Assembly: GCA_964034945.1 (NCBI GenBank)
Contig: OZ035960.1
Coordinates: 71,288,585 to 71,352,584 of the forward strand
Direction of reading: 5' to 3'
DNA: 64,000 nucleotides
DNA from: Chrysopilus asiliformis
Taxonomy: Eukaryota; Arthropoda; Insecta; Diptera; Rhagionidae
Shown here in pieces: positions 1 through 12,100 of the stretch (position 1 is the first letter of the stretch; each line of letters begins with the position of its first letter). The notes under the pieces are model-generated. The model did not search any database, was not told where the DNA came from, and worked only from the letters and a program-made list of their open reading frames with translations. Both the position numbers and the translations under genes were made by a program.

Positions 1-1080
1 TTACGCAGACAGTCTGCAACTTTTCGTAGTAGTTCTAGATGCTCCTCCAAATTTGCTGACACGATTAACAGGTCGTCCAGGTAAACAAATACCTTCTCTC
101 TCAGTTCATGCGGAATTACCTTTTCCATGAGCCTACACATCCGCTGTGCAGCGTTACAGAGGCCAAACGGCATAACGGTGAACTGGTACAGGGGTCTACC
201 TGCAACAGTAAATGCGGTTTTCTCCCTGGATGAGACCTCTAACGGAATTTGCCAAAAGGCGTCTTTTAAATCCAGGCTAGTAATATATTTTGTTTCATTC
301 AGCCGGCTCAACAGGCCTTCAATGTGCGGAAGAGGAAACGCATCTTTTTTCGTAACCGCGTTAAGCTTTCTAGAATCTAGGCAAGCACGTACTTTACCGT
401 TGGCTTTCCTTACCATCACCATCGGCGAACTCCAAGCACTATTACTAACCTCAATAACCCCAAGGGCTAACATTCTGTCCAGCTCTGCGTAAAGCTCTTT
501 CTGGACCGCCGGGGATATTGGATAGTAGCGTTGCTTAATTGGAGTACTGCTCTCTACTTCAATTACGTGCTCCTCAAATGTTGTTTTACCTAAGCCCTCC
601 TTCGTGAACGATGGATACATCGCAATTACCTCATTTAAACGCTGCTGATCTTCTGATGACAGCTCATGAACAGGATTCACAGGCTCGACAGATTCTTCCA
701 GTGCACTGATGACTAATGGCCTTAATTTGAAAGCGTCCCAAAAATTCACCCCTAAATATAGCCTTTCCGTTAGACTTGGCACTACAAAATATCGGACCTT
801 TTCCATTTTGTTATCATACTCCGTTTCTAAATCGCAATACCCAAGGACTCTATTCTCTGTGCCATCCGCTGTTCTCACACTCGACTTCATTTCAATCATT
901 TCAATTCCATTTACTCGTAAAAATTGAGCCGATCCACAACCCAACACACTCACACTCGCACCACAATCTAGTAGACCTCGAACTTCAACCCCCGCCAGAG
1001 ACACCACTGCATAAAACCTTGAGTCTGATTCCCTAATGGAACTTGCAGCTAAAACCGCCCTCTTTAATTCTCTCCTAATT
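1..1080 (-). CDS. Gypsy-1 pol, protease and reverse transcriptase part (continues past left edge)
   Basis: Minus-strand reading frame of a Ty3/Gypsy pol, which copies element RNA into DNA inside cytoplasmic particles. Reading from 1080 leftward there is an aspartic-protease motif L-L-D-C-G-A-S near 960, then a conserved ADGT...LG...YFVVPSL...LGVNFW block, then RT. The catalytic Y-L-D-D box lies at about 75-90, and the window ends just after it. The protease has Cys where D-T/S-G is usual. The frame is open to the edge, so RNase H and integrase would lie outside. The upstream part of the same frame is at 2703-3013, separated by the element at 1081-2698. The element belongs to the same broad lineage as the one at 14.7-28.6 kb, judged from similar protease, RT and Gag. 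Confidence 0.88.
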
Positions 1081-1547
1081 GTGTCTATTAGGTTCAAAAC
1101 GAAGTCTACTCTATTTTTGAAAAAAATGAGGTTACGATTGATTTTGTTTCCCACTGTTGGTTCCCACAACTTACTTAACCATTGGTTATGATCAAAACTG
1201 TTTTACACCGTTAAAAATCGGTTTGAAAATGCGGTTTAGTTTCAAAATGGTTCTATTCCCTATGTATGTAAGAATCAAAACGAGTCTATTCCATTGAGTA
1301 TCAAAGTGGTGCTATTCCCATTGCAACTAATAACCAAGGCAGAAAATATAATCAAAGTGAGTATTTTTGCATAAAATTATTTTAGCGCGAAAAGGTAAAA
1401 TGAAGAGTTTTGTTTTTAGGGAATACAATACCGGAGGTAATCTCTATACCGGTAGTTCGGTCTTGTAAAATGATAATACCGGGATCCCGGTATTGCATTC
1501 CCTATTTGTTTTATATCATTATTTGTCATCATAGTTAGGGTGAAAAC

Positions 1548-2318
1548 ATAACAAAAGCTATAATTGCCAATCTGGCAATTATTGAAAACCCGTATGGTGA
1601 TATTCGTATCATAATTTGAACAGTTGTACCAAAATTCCACTTTGAAGTCAAATTTTCGAATTAGATTTTTTAAAATTTATTCCAATCGGATTTTGATGTA
1701 TGGGAGTTTTATGTAGAATCATATCCTAAATAACTTTTGTTCTTGGACCTTTTTGATAACATGCACCGTTTTTGAGATATTCACAAAAAACATTTTCGTT
1801 CGTATTGGGGGTACCCCCCCCCCCCCCCCCCCCCCCCCTAATGGTCCATTTTTGCCCATGAACGAACTTAGCCTCGCATTTTTCGAAAAACAGATCCACG
1901 CAAAATTTCAAGTCTGTAGCTCAATCCGTGCGCCCGCAATCCGCGCCACAGACAGACAGACAGACGGACAGACAGACGGACAGACAGACGGACAGACAGA
2001 CGGACAGACAGACGGACAGACAGACGGACAGACAGACGGACAGACAGACGGACAGACAGACGGACAGACAGACGGACAGACAGACGGACAGACAGACGGA
2101 CAGACAGACGGACAGACAGACGGACAGACAGACGGACAGACAGACGGACAGACAGACGGACAGACAGACGGACAGACGGACGGACATGCAAAATTGAATT
2201 TTTTTTATCATTCTAAACACCCTGGTGTAATTCATTTTTGTGTGTGATGACGGTATCTTGGCGTTACAAACGGTAAAGCAAAGTTAATATACCCTTTGGT
2301 TTCACCATACGGGTATAA
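1548..2318 (+). mobile_element. mini-me/DINE-like non-autonomous element, copy 1
   Basis: Matches the element at 16458-17042, whose boundaries are known from an empty site. It starts ATAACAAAAGC, then has a short hairpin (AATTGCCA-ATC-TGGCAATT), a unique block, a poly-C run, a tetranucleotide-based microsatellite and a 3' stem TATACCC...GGGTATA. This architecture is that described for dipteran mini-me/DINE-1 elements (non-autonomous Helitron-like). It is nested within the TIR transposon at 1081-2698. No coding capacity: the long frames here are microsatellite artefacts. Confidence 0.7.
1814..2190. repeat. C25 run and (CAGACAGACGGA)n microsatellite
   Basis: A run of 25 C residues at 1814-1838 and about 20 near-perfect 12-bp units (CAGA CAGA CGGA, i.e. 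the GTCY family on the other strand) from about 1948 to 2187. The sister copy at 16.5-17.0 kb has only a 7-C run and about 65 bp of the tetranucleotide repeat, so both tracts changed length after the copies separated. Confidence 0.95.
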
Positions 2319-2702
2319 AAAACATTACTTGTTAAGAAGTTAAATAAATGAATAACAATAATATGAAGAAAGGGAAAACATTTTTTACTTGACTTGAATT
2401 GACTTGAATTTATTTGTTATGTTCAAAAGTCATCTATTCCACGCTCATTATTTTCAAAGCGGTTCTATTACAAGGGGTTAGCGTCAAAGTGGTTCTATTC
2501 CAAATTAAATATTGAAATTTTGGAAAACCTAGGTGCTTCTGATTTATGACGCTTATAATATTAGCTTTTATGATGTTGCACTTTAATTTGAAGATGCAGA
2601 GATTTCGGTTGGTTGGTGCATACATTAACTATAGCTTTTTCTGCATTATCTCGAAATCGCTTATAGTGGAGTAGACTCGTTTTGAACCTAATAGACACAA
2701 TT

Positions 2703-3013
2703 CTCCAATGCCCCTGTTCACTGTGGCAACATTCACTCTCCACCTGCGTAGCCACGCCCACTCGCTCAATCTCCGCCGTATCTATCGATGCGCCGCGGGC
2801 TCTGTATTTGTCGCCACTTCTACTTTCTGTGTGTTCGTCATCTCTCCGGCCCTGGGACGTTGAGCTATCGTACTCGAACGCGTCGTCCCAGATGGTCCCG
2901 CGTTCTCGCTCCTGTTTCCCGATCTCCTCGCTATACAATTGGAGCAATTTTTCTTTAGAACTCCTCCTTTTCCACACCCATAGCAAAAAGTTCCCTGATG
3001 TGGCTTTGAACAA
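2703..3013 (-). CDS. Gypsy-1 pol, N-terminal part overlapping gag
   Basis: Open minus-strand frame that overlaps the 3' end of gag (2782-3013) in a different frame and, after removal of the 1077-2698 insertion, runs directly into the protease at 1080-1. Its N-terminal portion is charged and low in recognisable domains, as expected for the Gag-Pol junction region. Expression as a Gag-Pol fusion by ribosomal frameshifting is the usual mechanism in this group. An A-rich stretch near the second Gag zinc knuckle is a candidate slip site, but it is not a perfect X-XXY-YYZ heptamer, so this is inference. Confidence 0.7.
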
Positions 3014-4386
3014 TCGGGATACCCATGCCCGAAGTCACGACAGTTCCAACACATCATAAGTGTATTGTTAGAAGGACGTGCACGTTCAAAAGCCTCCACT
3101 GGAACCCAACGGTCGTTTCCTAGATAGCCGTTATCGCCTACTGCTCTAACTCCTGCTCTCCAATCTTCAACTTCGTTATCCTTGAGCTTGGATTCAACTT
3201 TGGTTTCAACTGCCTGCACCCCTCTAAATCGACTATTCGTTGCACATAACTGCCGTGGGTCATAGCCGGAATTCGCCCACAACCGTTCCATCCGTTGGCA
3301 AACAATTCGCAACTCTTCGGAATTTCTAAAGTAAGTTGTCATAGTTGAACTTCTCAAAGCTGGGTTCATATTATCCTGTATGATTTCCAGCAGCTCTGGG
3401 TCTTTAAAAGGCCTACGTAGGCGACCGTTGAGCCCTTCGACCTCTAAAAGAAAATCGTTGAATGACTCTTTCGCCTTTTGTTTTCGGGTTTCTACTGCTC
3501 GCCGCGTTTCTCGATCCGACTCATAACTACTGAACCGATTTATCAGATCATTTTGCAATTGTTCCCAGGTAATATCCCCATATTTACGGCAATGAACCCA
3601 GAACCATTCTTCCGCTGTACCTTTTAGGAAATTAGGTAAGAATGCTAAAAGCTCCCCTTCAGGTAATCGATCCCGGTGAGCTAATATTTCCAATCTATAC
3701 ACAAATTCTATGGCATCTAGCCCATTCGGACTGCCATCGAACATTATGTTCCAGGCCGGACGCCTGCGAATCGGGACCTCGCTTAATCTATTCTGGAAAC
3801 GTTCACGCTGAGACCCAAACAACTCTTTTCTCAACACAGCGCTAGAACACGACCGTTGATCACCCGCAGCAGGTGTTTCTACTGCACTGGGCTTTATATT
3901 GGGCACTATAACCGACACATCACCCCAGTCAATTGGGCCATGATCCCCTTCATCTTCTTCCACCACCGGATCTGAAAGCAGGTCTTCAATCCTTGCAGCT
4001 ATTGCCGCCAACATCTCTACTCCCTTCCCTGCATCCAGACCATACTTTGGTGATCCCCTACGGACACGTTCCGCCCTATCACCCCAATGTCGTACTCTCG
4101 CTGCCAACACCCGCAACTCTCCCGAATCAGTTATCTTAGTTATTCTCTCTAATGCTTGTTTAGTAAAATCGGCACCAGCGCATAACTCGCGGTAAGGTTG
4201 TTTTGTGTCATGAGCAACCGTCGGCCAAAGCGCCTCATTACCAGCTTCAAGTGACACACTTTTCTCTAATTCTTGTAACGCATTTTCCGTATTTTCTTGT
4301 ATGCGGCGAACCTTACATTCTACCGACAATTCGTCAGCCGCTAGAAACTCTAGGTCTGCGCCTAAAATTCGTTTTAACGAAGTCAT
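2782..4386 (-). CDS. Gypsy-1 Gag
   Basis: Structural polyprotein of a Ty3/Gypsy retrotransposon. The first in-frame ATG is at 4386; the frame is open somewhat further upstream only through a TTG. From that ATG it is about 534 codons. The central part contains the capsid-like region with the WNIMFDG...FVYRLE...FLKGTAEEWFW pattern shared with the Gag at 18757-20836. The C-terminus carries two zinc-knuckle-like modules: a canonical CCHC (CWNC...GH...DC), then FCYGCG...NCSNC in which the His position is not His. No stop or frameshift was seen inside. pol overlaps its end in another frame. Confidence 0.88.
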   Translation of the reverse strand: MTSLKRILGADLEFLAADELSVECKVRRIQENTENALQELEKSVSLEAGNEALWPTVAHDTKQPYRELCAGADFTKQALERITKITDSGELRVLAARVRHWGDRAERVRRGSPKYGLDAGKGVEMLAAIAARIEDLLSDPVVEEDEGDHGPIDWGDVSVIVPNIKPSAVETPAAGDQRSCSSAVLRKELFGSQRERFQNRLSEVPIRRRPAWNIMFDGSPNGLDAIEFVYRLEILAHRDRLPEGELLAFLPNFLKGTAEEWFWVHCRKYGDITWEQLQNDLINRFSSYESDRETRRAVETRKQKAKESFNDFLLEVEGLNGRLRRPFKDPELLEIIQDNMNPALRSSTMTTYFRNSEELRIVCQRMERLWANSGYDPRQLCATNSRFRGVQAVETKVESKLKDNEVEDWRAGVRAVGDNGYLGNDRWVPVEAFERARPSNNTLMMCWNCRDFGHGYPDCSKPHQGTFCYGCGKGGVLKKNCSNCIARRSGNRSENAGPSGTTRSSTIAQRPRAGEMTNTQKVEVATNTEPAAHR

Positions 4387-5354
4387 TTTACGTAGTTTTA
4401 TTTTCCTTATTGAGTCTAACTTAACTAGTTGAATCTCAATCAAAAATCTCAACCTTTCTTCTTCCTTCCTTCCAATTTAAAAAAAAACTCAGGCAAGTAA
4501 TTACTCGAAAGAAATTAAACTTCAACCACAACAGTTTATCCAATAATTCCAAACAAAACTATTAAATTCTCAAAATTCCGAATAATGTTTGAATACGTTT
4601 AAAAAAAAAAATCTTGATTTTTCTACTATCAATAAGTAGAACCACCGAATAAAATCAACTCCTAAGTTATCCTTTGCTTCGATATCTCACCGCTTTCACA
4701 AAACTGTTTCGACAAATGTGCCAACTGCTTTGCTTATATAAGCTGAGCTCTTATTTCTTTTTTTTAAAAAAAAACTCTTCATTAAATGTCAGGGGTTGAT
4801 CATGCCAACAAAAAGAACACCACTGACCAGCAACAACCATGTACACCACTCCCATGCTATCACTCTTTTCGCTCTATGACACCATCCCATCCAAAAAATA
4901 AAAAAATTTACAACACCCATACCCTGACCAACAAATTTTCTTTCGAAGCACCTTTCGTCAAAACCCTGCAGTGTCAACAATCGTTGACCAGGTATTCCAG
5001 CTACTTGCGTACTATATTCTCCGAAAACCTGTCACACAATTCAATCATTCATCATAACATATGTCAACTAATCTACTCAACTAATCCGTTCACACAACTT
5101 TTTCTCCGTCACTTTCTATTTTACTTAATACTCCTTTCACCAACGCAGACGTATCAACACCACAAAGACGATTCATAGCCTGGGCGTCAATCGTAAGGTA
5201 GTTACTCGTAACAAGTACCAAGCCGCGAACAGCTAACAGGCAAACCGTTGTGCAAATAATTGAACATCATACATATCCCATTCGAAAAAATCCAAATTCA
5301 AAAAAAAACTATAAAAATATATAATAAAATGAGGAAACTAAAAGAACCCGTTCG
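4387..5354 (-). other. Gypsy-1 untranslated leader
   Basis: About 970 bp between the primer binding site and the gag ATG on the minus strand. It is AT-rich with several homopolymer A/T runs. A 130-codon plus-strand frame at 4786-5178 is antisense to the leader and low complexity, so it is not called as a gene. A long leader is also present in Gypsy-2. Confidence 0.6.
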
Positions 5355-5373
5355 GGTCCCTGCTCGGGCGCCA
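5355..5373 (-). promoter_or_regulatory. Gypsy-1 primer binding site
   Basis: On the minus strand TGGCGCCCGAGCAGGGACC begins one base after the LTR end (...CGTTACA). It resembles the TGGCGCCCGAACAGGGAC class complementary to the 3' end of tRNA-Lys, so lysine tRNA is the likely minus-strand primer. This fixes element orientation and the inner LTR border at 5375. Confidence 0.85.
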
Positions 5374-5374
5374 T

Positions 5375-7737
5375 TGTAACGAATTTAATCGTTTTTGTAT
5401 TTATTTTCAACATCATGTTGTCAACTTCGCTATTGCCGGATAGCTCTGGACGGAAATTGGCCAGAGTTTAGCTGACGCATGATGTTGCTTGTTTAGTTAT
5501 ATTCTAAATTCAACATAGAACGATTTGAATGGGAACGCAGAACAAATCCAAAACTAAAATAAACGTAATTCAGTCTCACACCTGATCACAAGAAAAATGC
5601 ACACAATATGTCAATAATTCAATCATACTCTCTCCCCGACATGATCAACCCCTATTGACTTCTTTAGCCTAGCATTCTAAAGTTGTCATATTATAAAGCC
5701 AAAAATAAATTAGCATTAAACAGAAACAGACCTGAATGAAAGGTACCAAAGGACAATTCTTAATGTCTTGTGTCCGTTTTTTTTTGACTTATCAAAAACG
5801 TATTCTACTCTTTTTCCCTTTAAACAGCCTCCAAACAAAATAAATATATTAGGTTAATCTGTTCTTACAGTATAAAAAAAAATGAATAAATAAAATTAAC
5901 CAAAAGAAATCAACCTTTTTTCCTTATAAAATTGATAAAATAAAACCAGTATGTGGAAAATACTAAAGAGAAATAAAATTAGATGGGATACGAATCATAA
6001 AAAAAAATTGTTTTTATGTTGGGGCCCTCAGTCGTATGTACGCCAAAAAAATTAGCCTGATATCGATGACACCAGACGACGCTATGTTAACCTCAGCAGA
6101 CCTCAGCGAAATTTTCGAATAAAAATTAAACTCTGACAAAAAAAATCAATATTTATATATCGTATAACGGCTTCGCGTTCAAAAAAAATCAAAAATAAAT
6201 AATAAATTTAAACAAAAATTTTTAGCAAATATGAATTTTGAACAAATTTCAAAAAAAAAACAACTGGTTGTATTCTATCTCTCTTCAAAAAGTAAAAAAA
6301 AATTAATTTCCTTTCTTCCTTAAAAAAAACCAAAAATTATATAAAAAAAAAAAATAAATAAATGACTAACGCGGAATTAACTCTGGTAACCCCAGTGGAA
6401 GAAGTTCGACTTTTGCCCGTAGTCGCCAACAACCATTAATTTGTTGTTATTAAATTCAATGTGCCAAGTTTTTTTCTTTAGTTTTCGCATGTAGTGTGAC
6501 GAAAAGAAGAAAAAAAAATTAATAACTATTTAGCAGAAAAAGAAAACCGACGGAATAGGATCTTCCCACGCAATAAAGAAAAAAAGTAAGTAACAATATG
6601 TGTTCGTAGTTTCTCGTAAGAAAAATGTTTCTTAACGCAGGATAATCTAACCTGCAAAAATTTTCTTGTGTGGATTCGTAAACAATTGAGTTTACGATCA
6701 GTGAAATTCAATTAAAGTGAAGTGAATTAATGAAAATCAAGACAATAATTTAAAAAAAAAAAATATATATACCATCACCAAGCACCCAAAAGAAATTCAA
6801 AATAGATAAGTAAAAAAAAAAATTAATAAATAGAAATATAGTGTTGAATCTGGAGCGATACTCCCTTTGTGAGTCGAGCGAAAAATTCGTCTCCTTTCTC
6901 CGCTTACTCCAGCAAAGCACCCCAAGAATAAAACGAGTGTCTTTTCACTTAAAATGTCACTAAAAAAAATAACCAAAAATCTTTCTAAATCAAATTGATT
7001 AAATTAATACGATATTCGTGTGTTTGTAAAGATAAAATCAAATAAAAAAAATCGCAAAAGATAAGAAAAATCTATAAAAAAAACTTGAATCCAAAAAGCG
7101 ATTTTTTGGCGCCAATTCACCTCCTTTTATAAGTTTTAGGGGGTGGGTAATTTGTGGGATTTTCCGCGGAATTCGAAAAATCGGAAAATTTAGTAAGTTT
7201 TGTGTCGGCAAAATAATTAAATCCAACTGAAAGACCCAACTTGAATTTGTGTCAAATGAATCTTAGTGGGCTGAATCGCTATTAGCTGGAAAATCTGTGA
7301 AAAACCCGGGTGAGAATAGAGGTCGCTAGTGCCGGTTTTTCTAAGATTTTACCCCAAAATTTCCCAATCGAAAAGCGCGGGAAACTTCCACTATTTTTTT
7401 TCGACAGTTTATTTATATTTGATTGATCTAGTTTTTCTATGTAGTGATATAGCATTCGTGTACCAGAAAACCTTTATTGAAAACCCTTTTCACCCAGTGC
7501 ATGTTAGTTTTTGTGTTTGGGCCCGTGAAAGTTTTGAAGGTTATACAGCTGTCACCGGAACTGATGTTTTTGGGTCTTAGGGCGGAATACCCGTCCAACG
7601 GTTCCAACAACATCGACTCACGGTGATACATTCCTCTCTATGTTATTCGTTTGTTTTTGTTTATATGTGAATTGTCCCTTTAATGTTGGTATGTTATGGT
7701 GTTTGGTCCGTGATTAATATTTGATCAAAACTAATGT
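5375..7737 (-). other. Start of Gypsy-1 5' LTR, then unassigned AT-rich DNA
   Basis: The LTR begins at 5375 on the plus strand (TGTAACGAATTT, the complement of ...CGTTACA). Its outer border could not be placed because the partner LTR lies outside the window. If it is about as long as the 2.5 kb LTR of Gypsy-2 it would fill most of this interval. The sequence is AT-rich with many A and T runs. No convincing coding region, RNA gene or further transposon end was seen. Confidence 0.55.
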
Positions 7738-8013
7738 TTGGATGTGCTTATTTTAGCTTTCCATCCAAAGGAGGACATAGAAACAAAAACGGCGACAAAC
7801 GGGTTTAAATCATCAGAGGATCAGCATCTGTTTAACAGCGAGGATATCCAACAATTCCCCAGAACAACAACATCAGATAAGTATCCTATCACCTTTAATT
7901 TTCCTAAACGAACGCAATACTTTGTGTTTCCTTTTTTTCTTTTCAGATTACCACTCACCGGGAATACGAAACCACCACGAAACGAAGCTCAAAGAAAGCG
8001 TACGTTTCAGTAG
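7738..8013 (+). CDS. Possible two-exon fragment, function unknown
   Basis: An open frame of about 91 codons contains a possible small intron: a GTATCC donor near 7881 and a pyrimidine-rich TTTTTTCTTTTCAG acceptor ending near 7947, a size common in flies. The frame stays open with or without splicing. The peptide is hydrophilic, with no domain I recognise. It could be a host gene piece, LTR transcript or chance. There is no start context or promoter evidence. Confidence 0.2.
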   Translation: MDVLILAFHPKEDIETKTATNGFKSSEDQHLFNSEDIQQFPRTTTSDKYPITFNFPKRTQYFVFPFFLFRLPLTGNTKPPRNEAQRKRTFQ

Positions 8014-8040
8014 GCTCACTAGTGTTAACTTAAAACGAAT

Positions 8041-9138
8041 TTAAACAAAAAATCGCAACGTCTTTTTAAAAATCCAGAGGTGGCTTCATGTAACTTATTT
8101 TCAGTCGACTGACTAGTCGAAGGAAATCTTTAGTCGACCATAAGTAATTTTGAGCTGATGCAAAAAATAAAAATTTGTTTATATGCAAACGCTTTGAAAT
8201 TCGGTATTATTTGATTCGGTATTATTTAACGGAGTAATATTAAAAAAAGGTTTTTTTTAAATTATTCGCCCAAAACTTCGTTTTGTTTGAAAACCAAAAG
8301 ATTAGTAACTATTTTTTGCATAAACTTATCATCTGAAAATATTTGAACATTTAAAAAAATCAAAACTTGCATAATGTGCAAAAGCGCTAGGGACTTATCG
8401 CCGAACTCGATCCGAATGGTTCTAGTCATAAATTCAATGTTGTTGTTGGTATAAAACATTATGAAAAATGACTCTTTAGGTTTTTGGCGTATTTTTTAAT
8501 TGTCAAGAAATATAGGTAGTGACAACCTATAACTGCCTAAGTCGACTTCAGTGTGTTTTCAATATGAGCTGTATTTCAAAATGAACATTTTCGCTTCATA
8601 TGAAAATCGACTTAAGTCTATTAGACCAGTTAGAATAGTTTTTTTTTTGCCAGAGTAGACATTTAAACATTTTTCAGTTTATTAAAACAATTATGACTTT
8701 CCACATTTTTTTGATACTTCAGAAATGAGTTTTTTACTTACATTAACCGATTTCGGGTATTTTGGCAATTATTTGTAACAATGAATCAAATTTTTAAAAG
8801 TTTTCGCGCCCATTTTTCAGCTTGTCGGCCATTTTTAGATATCTCTATGGCTACTCTCTAGGTTATAGCACAAACAAGTATATACAGATGTCTAAACGCC
8901 TATCCAAAAATCGCTCTATGAAACAGAATCTTGGGAGCTTTACAGCCAACGGACAGCTTTCTTGAGCACATGACCGCACTCTTGACTCTCGCGTACCACA
9001 CCCGTCCCCACCGTAGCTTTGGGCCCTCTTGCATAATAAATAGAGTGAGTGTGAGTGCGAAATCATGCATATTTCACCCATATTGCAATTGTGTGTCGTT
9101 TGAAAAGCACAAACAACAACACGTGAAACGACTCTTGG
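8041..9138. other. Unassigned DNA left of BEL-1
   Basis: AT-rich, no coding region supported. Short scattered GTCGAC/TCGACT motifs occur around 8105-8145. The last 140 bp before 9139 are the left target flank of BEL-1; the flank resumes at 37439. Confidence 0.5.
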
Positions 9139-9143
9139 CCAAC

Positions 9144-12100
9144 TGTTCGGGCCCAATGCTCGAACAATAAATTTGTAAGGTGCCAGATTCAAATAAACAA
9201 TTAATTAATTTTAACTAGTGTTTTATTTTAACTTTATCTTAAACTAACAATTTTATATACTTCAATAATTTAATTCTAAAGCAAGGTGAATGATGTCTTG
9301 GTGGTTTATTGATGATCTCCTTTTTGTTGAAGCCGTTTCCTCAGTTCTTCCGGTTTCGCACGGTGTTTCCGTCAATCGAATTGGTTGGATTCTATATGTC
9401 TATACGGTGTAACTACCGTAGGGTGAGTGGCAGAACTTCCACTGATTTGCAGCGTAACTTCTGCTGGTGTATGGTCAAACTACCATATAGTGAGTGGCGG
9501 AACTACCACTGGTTTGCAGCGTAACTTCTGCGAGTGTATGGTCTAACTACCATATAATGAGTGGCAGAACTTCCACTTGTTTGCAGCGTAACTTCTGCGA
9601 GTGTATGGTCTAAGTACCATATAGTGAGTGGCAGAACTTCCACTTGTTTGCAGCGTAACTTCTGCGAGTGTATGGTCTAACTACCATATAGTGAGTGGCA
9701 GAACTTCCACTTGTTTGCAGCGTAACTTCTGCGAGTGTATGGTCAAACTACCATCTAGTGAGTGGCAGAACTTCCACTTGTTTGCAGCGTAACTTCTGCG
9801 AGTGTATGGTCTAACTACCATATAGTGAGTGGCGGAACTACCACTGGTTTGCAGCGTAACTTCTGCTGGTGTATGGTCTGACTACCATATAGTGAGTGGC
9901 GGAACTACCACTGGTTTGCAGCGTAACTTCTGCTGGTGTATGGTCAAACTACCATATAGTGAGTGGCGGAACTACCACTGGTTTGCAGCGTAACTTCTGC
10001 GAGTGTATGGTCTAACTACCATATAGTGAGTGGCGGAACTACCACTGGTTTGCAGCGTAACTTCTGCTGGTGTATGGTCAAACTACCATATAGTGAGTGG
10101 CGGAACTACCACTTGTTTGCAGCGTAACTTCTGCGAGTGTATGGTCTAACTACCATATAGTGAGTGGCAGAACTTCCACTTGCTTGCAGCGTAACTTCTG
10201 CGAGTGTATGGTCTAAGTACCATATAGTGAGTGGCAGAACTTCCACTTGTTTGCAGCGTAACTTCTGCGAGTGTATGGTCTAACTACCATATAGTGAGTG
10301 GCAGAACTTCCACTTGTTTGCAGCGTAACTTCTGCGAGTGTATGGTCAAACTACCATCTAGTGAGTGGCAGAACTTCCACTTGTTTGCAGCGTAACTTCT
10401 GCGAGTGTATGGTCTGACTACCATATAGTGAGTGGCGGAACTACCACTGGTTTGCAGCGTAACTTCTGCTGGTGTATGGTCAAACTACCATATAGTGAGT
10501 GGCGGAACTACCACTGGTTTGCAGCGTAACTTCTGCGAGTGTATGGTCTAACTACCATATAATGAGTGGCAGAACTTCCACTTGTTTGCAGCGTAACTTC
10601 TGCGAGTGTATGGTCTAAGTACCATATAGTGAGTGGCAGAACTTCCACTTGTTTGCAGCGTAACTTCTGCGAGTGTATGGTCTAACTACCATATAGTGAG
10701 TGGCAGAACTTCCACTTGTTTGCAGCGTAACTTCTGCGAGTGTATGGTCAAACTACCATCTAGTGAGTGGCAGAACTTCCACTTGTTTGCAGCGTAACTT
10801 CTGCGAGTGTATGGTCTAACTACCATATAGTGAGTGGCGGAACTACCACTGGTTTGCAGCGTAACTTCTGCTGGTGTATGGTCTGACTACCATATAGTGA
10901 GTGGCGGAACTACCACTGGTTTGCAGCGTAACTTCTGCTGGTGTATGGTCAAACTACCATATAGTGAGTGGCGGAACTACCACTGGTTTGCAGCGTAACT
11001 TCTGCGAGTGTATGGTCTAACTACCATATAGTGAGTGGCAGAACTTCCACTTGTTTGCAGCGTAACTTCTGCGAGTGTATGGTCTAACTACCATATAATG
11101 AGTGGCAGAACTTCCACTTGTTTGCAGCGTAACTTCTGCGAGTGTATGGTCTAAGTACCATATAGTGAGTGGCAGAACTTCCACTTGTTTGCAGCGTAAC
11201 TTCTGCGAGTGTATGGTCTAACTACCATATAGTGAGTGGCAGAACTTCCACTTGTTTGCAGCGTAACTTCTGCGAGTGTATGGTCAAACTACCATCTAGT
11301 GAGTGGCAGAACTTCCACTTGTTTGCAGCGTAACTTCTGCGAGTGTATGGTCTAACTACCATATAGTGAGTGGCGGAACTACCACTGGTTTGCAGCGTAA
11401 CTTCTGCTGGTGTATGGTCTGACTACCATATAGTGAGTGGCGGAACTACCACTGGTTTGCAGCGTAACTTCTGCTGGTGTATGGTCAAACTACCATATAG
11501 TGAGTGGCGGAACTACCACTGGTTTGCAGCGTAACTTCTGCGAGTGTATGGTCTAACTACCATATAGTGAGTGGCGGAACTACCACTGGTTTGCAGCGTA
11601 ACTTCTGCTGGTGTATGGTCAAACTACCATATAGTGAGTGGCGGAACTACCACTTGTTTGCAGCGTAACTTCTGCGAGTGTATGGTCTAACTACCATATA
11701 GTGAGTGGCAGAACTTCCACTTGCTTGCAGCGTAACTTCTGCGAGTGTATGGTCTAAGTACCATATAGTGAGTGGCAGAACTTCCACTTGTTTGCAGCGT
11801 AACTTCTGCGAGTGTATGGTCTAACTACCATATAGTGAGTGGCAGAACTTCCACTTGTTTGCAGCGTAACTTCTGCGAGTGTATGGTCAAACTACCATCT
11901 AGTGAGTGGCAGAACTTCCACTTGTTTGCAGCGTAACTTCTGCGAGTGTATGGTCTGACTACCATATAGTGAGTGGCGGAACTACCACTGGTTTGCAGCG
12001 TAACTTCTGCTGGTGTATGGTCAAACTACCATATAGTGAGTGGCGGAACTACCACTGGTTTGCAGCGTAACTTCTGCGAGTGTATGGTCTAACTACCATA

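Larger units (their letters stand above)
1077..2702. mobile_element. 1.6 kb TIR transposon inserted in Gypsy-1 pol (AATT duplication)
   Basis: GTGTCTATTAGGTTCAAAAC at 1081 is mirrored by its reverse complement ending at 2698 (one-base indel inside the repeat), giving a TIR of about 30 bp. AATT is present on both sides (1077-1080, 2699-2702). Removing the element plus one AATT rejoins the Gypsy-1 pol frame without shift or stop, which fixes the boundaries. Inside each end a motif like CAAARTGGTTCTATTCC recurs (near 1241, 1277, 1305 on the left and 2422, 2453, 2488 on the right), possibly transposase-binding subterminal repeats. No transposase frame is seen, so it is non-autonomous. The superfamily is not identified; 4-bp duplications occur in several (Sola, piggyBac, Kolobok). 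Confidence 0.85.

Noticed and set aside
1753..2247. Long open frames with repeated Thr-Asp-Gly-Gln or Ser-Val-Cys-Leu residues
   Set aside because: They are translations of the 12-bp microsatellite in several frames on both strands; a 12-bp unit is always open.
4786..5178. 130-codon plus-strand frame
   Set aside because: Antisense to the Gypsy-1 leader, low complexity, no domain or start context.
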